From positions 31,202,042-31,266,041 of the forward strand of contig CM060734.1 of NCBI GenBank assembly GCA_030704615.1: DNA of 64,000 bases, written 5' to 3'. Position numbers and translations under genes: made by a program. Positions 58,451 through 64,000 of the stretch are shown here, piece by piece. Source of the stretch: Takakia lepidozioides (lineage: Eukaryota; Streptophyta; Takakiopsida; Takakiales; Takakiaceae). The notes beneath the pieces are model-generated. The model had not been told where the DNA came from. It did not search any database and saw only the letters and a program-made list of their open reading frames with translations. Numbering within the stretch: the first letter of the stretch is position 1; each line of letters begins with the position of its first letter.

Positions 58451-61400
58451 GCAGCGTACGAGGTTAGGCTAAAAGTGGCAGAGTATTAAATGCGGCGTGC
58501 GTTTGAGATGAGATGCTTCGACGGCACTGTGCCAACTGGCTCGTTGGCGTCTTAGAATTACTTTAACTAATTGATTAATTAATTAATCAATGCTAGGTAG
58601 TTGACTACTGCATTTATGAGGAATGGATGGATGAGGGGGTACGTTATTCATCCTTAAGCATGCTCTTGCATCCTCTGTAATGGATGAACGTCGTCGGTGT
58701 CGTCCAGTTTCCTCTGCAAGGAGAGGTGTGCAACCACCATCGACCCAAAGAGTGTTCGTAAATAAGAGCCTCATCTATCCGGCTCCATTTTTATTTTTTT
58801 TAAAGCCTCTTCTCCATACGCGCATTCCGCGACAAATCCCCAACTCAATTGAAGAAAAGTTTGCACATTGAGTCTTTTTCTGCTTCTTCTTCTTGAATCA
58901 GGTGATGGTTAGTGGGCACAGCTTTTCCCCCCATGTTTTGAGCATTAATGGAGAGGGGGAGGGAGAGTGCCTGCCTGTCTTCTGCTGCTGCACAGCGCCT
59001 GCCTCACGTCTCCTCTCCTCCCTCTCTGCTGTCTCTCCCTTGCAAACTGCAGAGTTGAGTCAACCCAACTCGTCTGCACTGCCAGTTCACCATGCACTCT
59101 TCATTGTCTACCACCTCCATCGCCAAACTTAGCCCTCGCCACACTCCTCACTTGCACCCCATTAATGCCCAACCATACTGTACAACCAATGTTGTGCCAG
59201 GATAACTCCCATATTCTTGATGCCAATGGTAACGTCCAACTAGTCTCTTTTCATTCATTAATTTACACACATTCATTCACATATACACAAATTTTATGAT
59301 TCCCGCATTCATAATTAGTCGTTATATCGGCAACATTGTGGAAATATGCAAGTGCCATCCACATTCTATTGTTCAGTCGCACCCATAACTCAGTTGTCAC
59401 CACGATTGTTATTGCGAGAATTGTTATCCTTATGCCGCAGCAATGATCAAGAACTATTTTACAATCCGGGGTCTCTTTAGCCCATATTCTTTATTTTACC
59501 GCTTCCGATTCGGCAGTCTAGTTTTGCGGTCCCTAATTTGCAGTTATCTACATGATGGGTGTGTAGGGTAAGCAAACCACGCCAGGTGGTTCACAGGCCA
59601 CGTGGCAGAGGGCGAGAATTTTCTTAAAATATCCTTTATGCAGGGTTCGAACGAATTGCAGTTGGTACGTTCGTAAGTACCTCCTTTCTCCTGCAAGGAA
59701 TAAAAATTGGTACCTCATTTCATCCATTCAGCCATTGACAACCTATCATTCATTAATCCACGATTAGTCTAATTAACAATCCACGAACACTAACCCATCC
59801 GTACAGCTGGTCGTCCGTTTTGTCAACTGATTTATGACCAGGCTTGCTTAGCTTAATCACACTAATTAGTGACTCTAACTACGAGTAGCCAACGTGCCCC
59901 CTTCTCACTAACTCACTAATAACTATGCCGCGCGCCCGCTCTTAACCTACCTCGTTCCTCAATAACTATAAATTAATTCCCATATTAATATCATATCTAT
60001 TTACTTTTCCACGGATGAGGAATCATGTCATCCCAACACAGGTCTTTTTCATTCGTAAGCACGTTGTTTGTTGGACGATTAGCCAGCTGTCATCGAATTT
60101 TACTTTCCCCCGCATTTGCACTCCATGCGCGGTAAACGGCCCCTGTCAAATCCAGCCAGACGTGAAACTTTGTTTGATTGGGGTGTTGTCAAGTTTTACA
60201 GGCTGTGCTGTGCAAAGTAGACGTGTAGATTTGTGGTTTGGAGTTTTTATTTATCATTTGCTGCAGGGTTCACGCCTCGTGTAGATTTGTGGTTCCGTTC
60301 ACATTTGTTTTCATCTAGTTTCTGGTGCTTTTATGCTATGACATTTATGCCAACCAACATTGATTAGTTAGTCGCGCTCGAGCTTGTTTTGAATAATTCA
60401 CCAATTGCATCATTAAATATATGGATAAGTTTCGAAGCCCGGAATCTTGGCTTTATTTTCAAAGTAGACCGAGCATTAGAATAGTGGGTTATAATTTGAC
60501 GAAAATGGAATGATAAAAAATAAAATTGTATCACCAACAATATCCGCCACGGGACGCGTGGATATGAGGCTAAATGAATGCTAGAAGATGGACCCCTTCT
60601 AAATATACCTACACACATTGCTATAAAATACTTGTGAGCTAGGAAATTCCAACCACATTCACAGCTAAGGAATGAAGTATTATGCGGTAAGGGGAGACTT
60701 GTATCCAAGTCAACCAACTTATTACATAAGGAGGAGAGGAATACTTGCGGCACTTGTTTTTTTTTTTTTTTTGCAGCATTATGTTAGTAGTTAGTGCATT
60801 AATACATTTGAAATTGCTTGTTGGATTTAGCATCATGGAATCCTTAGCACCCACCGTCTAAAGGAGAGAACAAATACAGCCTGGGTTTCCTAGTTATATT
60901 TCCTCTACCGGACGGGAAGCTGGAGAATTTGGGTGGGAGCTTGTCTTGTCGGCCTTATGCGCAAAACATGAAACAAACGTGTTGGAAATAGATTATGACA
61001 TGCAAGAAAACTGGGGAGGGGGGGTCAAAAGTGCGAGAAGGTTGGTAGGTAGGTAGTGAGCCTTGTTCTTGCACCCACAAACACACAGTCAACACTGGAC
61101 CACCATCGCCAGCCTGCTCACCCCTTACCTACAGACCTCTTGTCCAGATTGCAATCCTTACTACTCATCACTGTCCCATGTACCTTGTCCTGCAGCGGTG
61201 CAAAATGGGAGAGAGGCAGTTTCAAGAGAGGACTGGGTGAGGAAGCAAATCAACCCAACATCTCTCTCTAAGCCGCTAACGCCAATTAGCTAACCTAATT
61301 GACTTCCTAACTGGCAGGTGCGGCTGGGGCCTAACAGAGAAAGATGATGCCAAGAGGAGTTAGTTTTGCTCTTCTGGGCTTTAGGCTTTCGTCATGTGAG

Positions 61401-64000
61401 GATTTGAGATGTTTACGCCGGTATATATGAATTGGATTAGTTAGGTTTGCGAACTCAAAACCCCTCGCACTTGTAACTAACCGCCATTATGGGCAATCCA
61501 ATAGCCCAAATGTCACTATTGCGCAACATTGATGATGTTTGGAACGCAATTGTTTTCATGCGAATATTACCAACCGGGCTCAACAAGAACTGCCCGGCAC
61601 AAAGTCTTATATAACCTAAAGAATAAAAATAACAAATCAACTGATTGGCTCAACAATAGCCTCTAACTTTGAAATTCATTGTTTCAATGCTCTCTTTCTC
61701 TACACTCTCCTGTTTCCCACACTACTCACCCGGCTCTAGGAATTGGTTTCCAGTTTCCACACTGGCACTCATCCAGCACAACACACACACTCACATGAGA
61801 GGGATGCGTTTCTAAGACAGGGAAGCGTACCAACAGAGCATCATCTGATTTACAGTCTGCAAGATTGTTCCAATCTCTTTCACTGGATTATAGCAACCCA
61901 TAATGATCAAGTGTGTGTAGATTATCATTCTTTAATGGAAGCCAGCCATGAACTGGCTGTGGTTCCCCCCTTTGGGAGAGCGGTCAAACCACATGCCAGT
62001 CATGAGCTCCAATTATTATATGGAAGATGAGTTCTCACAGCCGGTCGTGAATGAAGACACATGCTCACCTTTGCATGTTTGGAAAGGGAACACTCACAGT
62101 CTAACACACACACACACACACACACGTTTGGAAAAGTGAGGGAGGAAGGAGAGAGGAAGAAGGGGGGAAGAGGGTTTGAATGGGAGGGTGACGTGCCAAA
62201 AGGCAAAGGCCAGTGCGGTTGACTGCGGCTCCACTCACAACTGCTTTGGTATTTTGTTTTTTGTGGGTTCTCAAGCTGTCTATTTTTGCTTGCTTGTTGG
62301 TGGGTTCTCTTTCTTTTTTACCTGATTCTATGCATTATTGAGGAATGTGGCCACCATAGTTGAATTGGGGGAGTCAAACCCCCGGAACAGGCCATGTCTT
62401 CTCACACATGTGTCATGTGTCTCTTGGCATGTTTCAAGTATCATTCATGTTCAAAAGTAAAGTGTTGATGAACTAAAATTGTTCCAAAAATGGTAAACCT
62501 AATGGACAACCGGATAATTAGAGTAAGAATGTAACAAAGGCAACCCTAATGTAACATAGGCAACCCTAATCGAGTGAGTTGTGGAATGGTGAACCATGGT
62601 ACACATGATTGACAGAGAAAAAATATCACATCACAACTTTCAACTGATCAGTTCTCAAACTGAGGCTCAAAATGGAAAGCAATCTGGGGGAGTCCAATTA
62701 GGTGCACAGCTAGAAGCAGCACAGAGGGGGCCACATGAGTGAATTAGGGTAAATATAGTTGGCCACATACTGAGCTTGCTTGCTGCTGCAAATCCTTTTC
62801 AAGGACAGAGAGAGGAAGACAGAGCAGGTACTTGGGGGGGAGAGAGAAGAGCATTGTCAAGAGTATATAGCACTATGGTAGAAGTACTGGGAGGAAGGCT
62901 ATAATAAAAGGCAGTGGGGCAGGTACAAGGGAAGTTAAGTTACATACATAGTGTCCTGCACTGCACTGCAACACACCACAGATTTGTTTGTATGGCCAAT
63001 AGTGCAATATTAGCTGCAGATTTCCATGCCCTTGTTTGTCTGTCACCCCCACCCACCTTCTGTTGGTTGGCCTACTCTACAAGTCTGAGGAGCAGAGTTT
63101 CTCAAAGTTGAGTCTCTTTTCAAGAATGGAATAATGAAGTGATGGAATCCAGTTGTTGGCCAAGCTTGCTGGATAGAGTGACAGACCTATGATGTGTAAT
63201 GCCAGAGCATTGTATGCTTTATATATGGTCAGCCCTCCCTAACTGTAATAAGCACCAAAAGAACAAAGTAACTAAAAGCGACGCGGTTTTCACACTTTAA
63301 CAGTAAATCTAGTAAAGATAACAACTAAAATGTATAATTTGTATGGTTTATAGATCTATAAAGGCTACTTATGGGTCTTTATGTCTAGGTTGGGTTAACA
63401 TTTACATGGATTTATTTCATGAAGAAAGTGTTTGTTTTTCAAACTCTTGCCGACACATATACATTTGTAAATTTGTATGGAGCGAGATTTCTGAATGCAT
63501 AGTCATTTTAAAGGCTAGAACCTCGACTATAGTCTATGTTATTGCAAGAAATGCCTGGGGCCAGGCCCATCCGCCATTGGGACAATCAATAAGTAGTTTG
63601 GTAATCATTCCGTCGAATAATGTAACCTTTTCCTTCAGAGAAGAGCTGTAACCCACTTTTACAGCTTAAGAAAATAACTACTTGGAATTGATGCCAGATT
63701 TGATGATGTAAATTTTCTGCGTTGACGGGCATTGTTCCCTTTCCATTTAAAAAAAAGAAATCAATGCCCATTTGAATCAATTTCTAAGTTAGGTAGTGAT
63801 TGGTTTGACAATGCCGCATTCATAATTTCATGGGAGACTCAATAGACACTTCAACTGCCAATCTTACTCTAAACTAACATCGTCCGGTACGGAGCTGTAG
63901 TGGGGGTGTATGAAATGTCAAGGAAGAGTGGGGGCACCAAACATGCTTAGTTGCCTTCTACTATGCAGCACATGGCAGGTCAGGCATGGTGGGCACCATG
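58451..64000. other. Intergenic, no gene recognised
   Basis: AT-rich DNA with short frames only. Notable simple sequences: the palindrome ATTGATTAATTAATTAATCAAT region at 58568-58590, poly(T) at about 60758-60774, (CA)n at 62105-62125, and CT/GA-rich blocks at 58960-59060 and 62140-62175. GGCAACCCTAAT is repeated at about 62540-62570. No domain, tRNA or rRNA seen. Confidence 0.5.

Overview
The window looks like nuclear DNA of a land plant. It has two complete spliced plant genes with GT-AG introns of about 95 to 870 bp, set in repeat-rich DNA. The MCTP gene has 14 coding exons. The flowering-plant MCTP genes I know have few or no coding introns, so I lean towards a non-seed plant (bryophyte, lycophyte or fern). 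I cannot name a species.

Layout. 1-2319: 3' end of a Ty3/gypsy chromovirus (integrase tail, chromodomain, 3' UTR, LTR). 7113-13630 (+): MCTP gene, a plasmodesma/ER-type four-C2 membrane protein of 924 aa. 15670-17874: divergent unrecognised reading frames, one with a C2HC finger and a nonsense codon. 18420-18860: minisatellites. 20038-21228: a 1.19-kb foldback element whose arms are built from the palindrome CAATTCAATTGAATTG, with a 6-bp target duplication. 21776-24985: two copies of a GACGT-rich cluster, LINE fragments and a small MITE. 25166-42005: a large block in which two decayed genes face each other. A protein-kinase-like gene (25965-27471, +) and a RING-H2 gene (41440 to 32084, -) each lie downstream of a 51-bp palindromic satellite array and a TATA-type promoter. 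Between them are about 4.3 kb of 120-bp-period tandem repeats. The RING gene is split by a 6.9-kb gypsy element whose pol half is inverted inside its own LTRs. 42330-44312: LINE pieces in opposite orientations. 44313-52167: mostly unassigned. 52168-57115 (-): TTL-type gene (TPR plus thioredoxin-like domain, 910 aa, 9 exons). 57116-64000: TTL leader and intergenic DNA with microsatellites.

The two intact genes are independent housekeeping or developmental genes. I modelled them exon by exon, and every junction keeps the frame. The rest is transposon-derived or lineage-specific DNA. Several of its stop codons are C-to-T changes in CG or CHG context (CGA to TGA, CAG to TAG), as expected for cytosine-methylated repeats.
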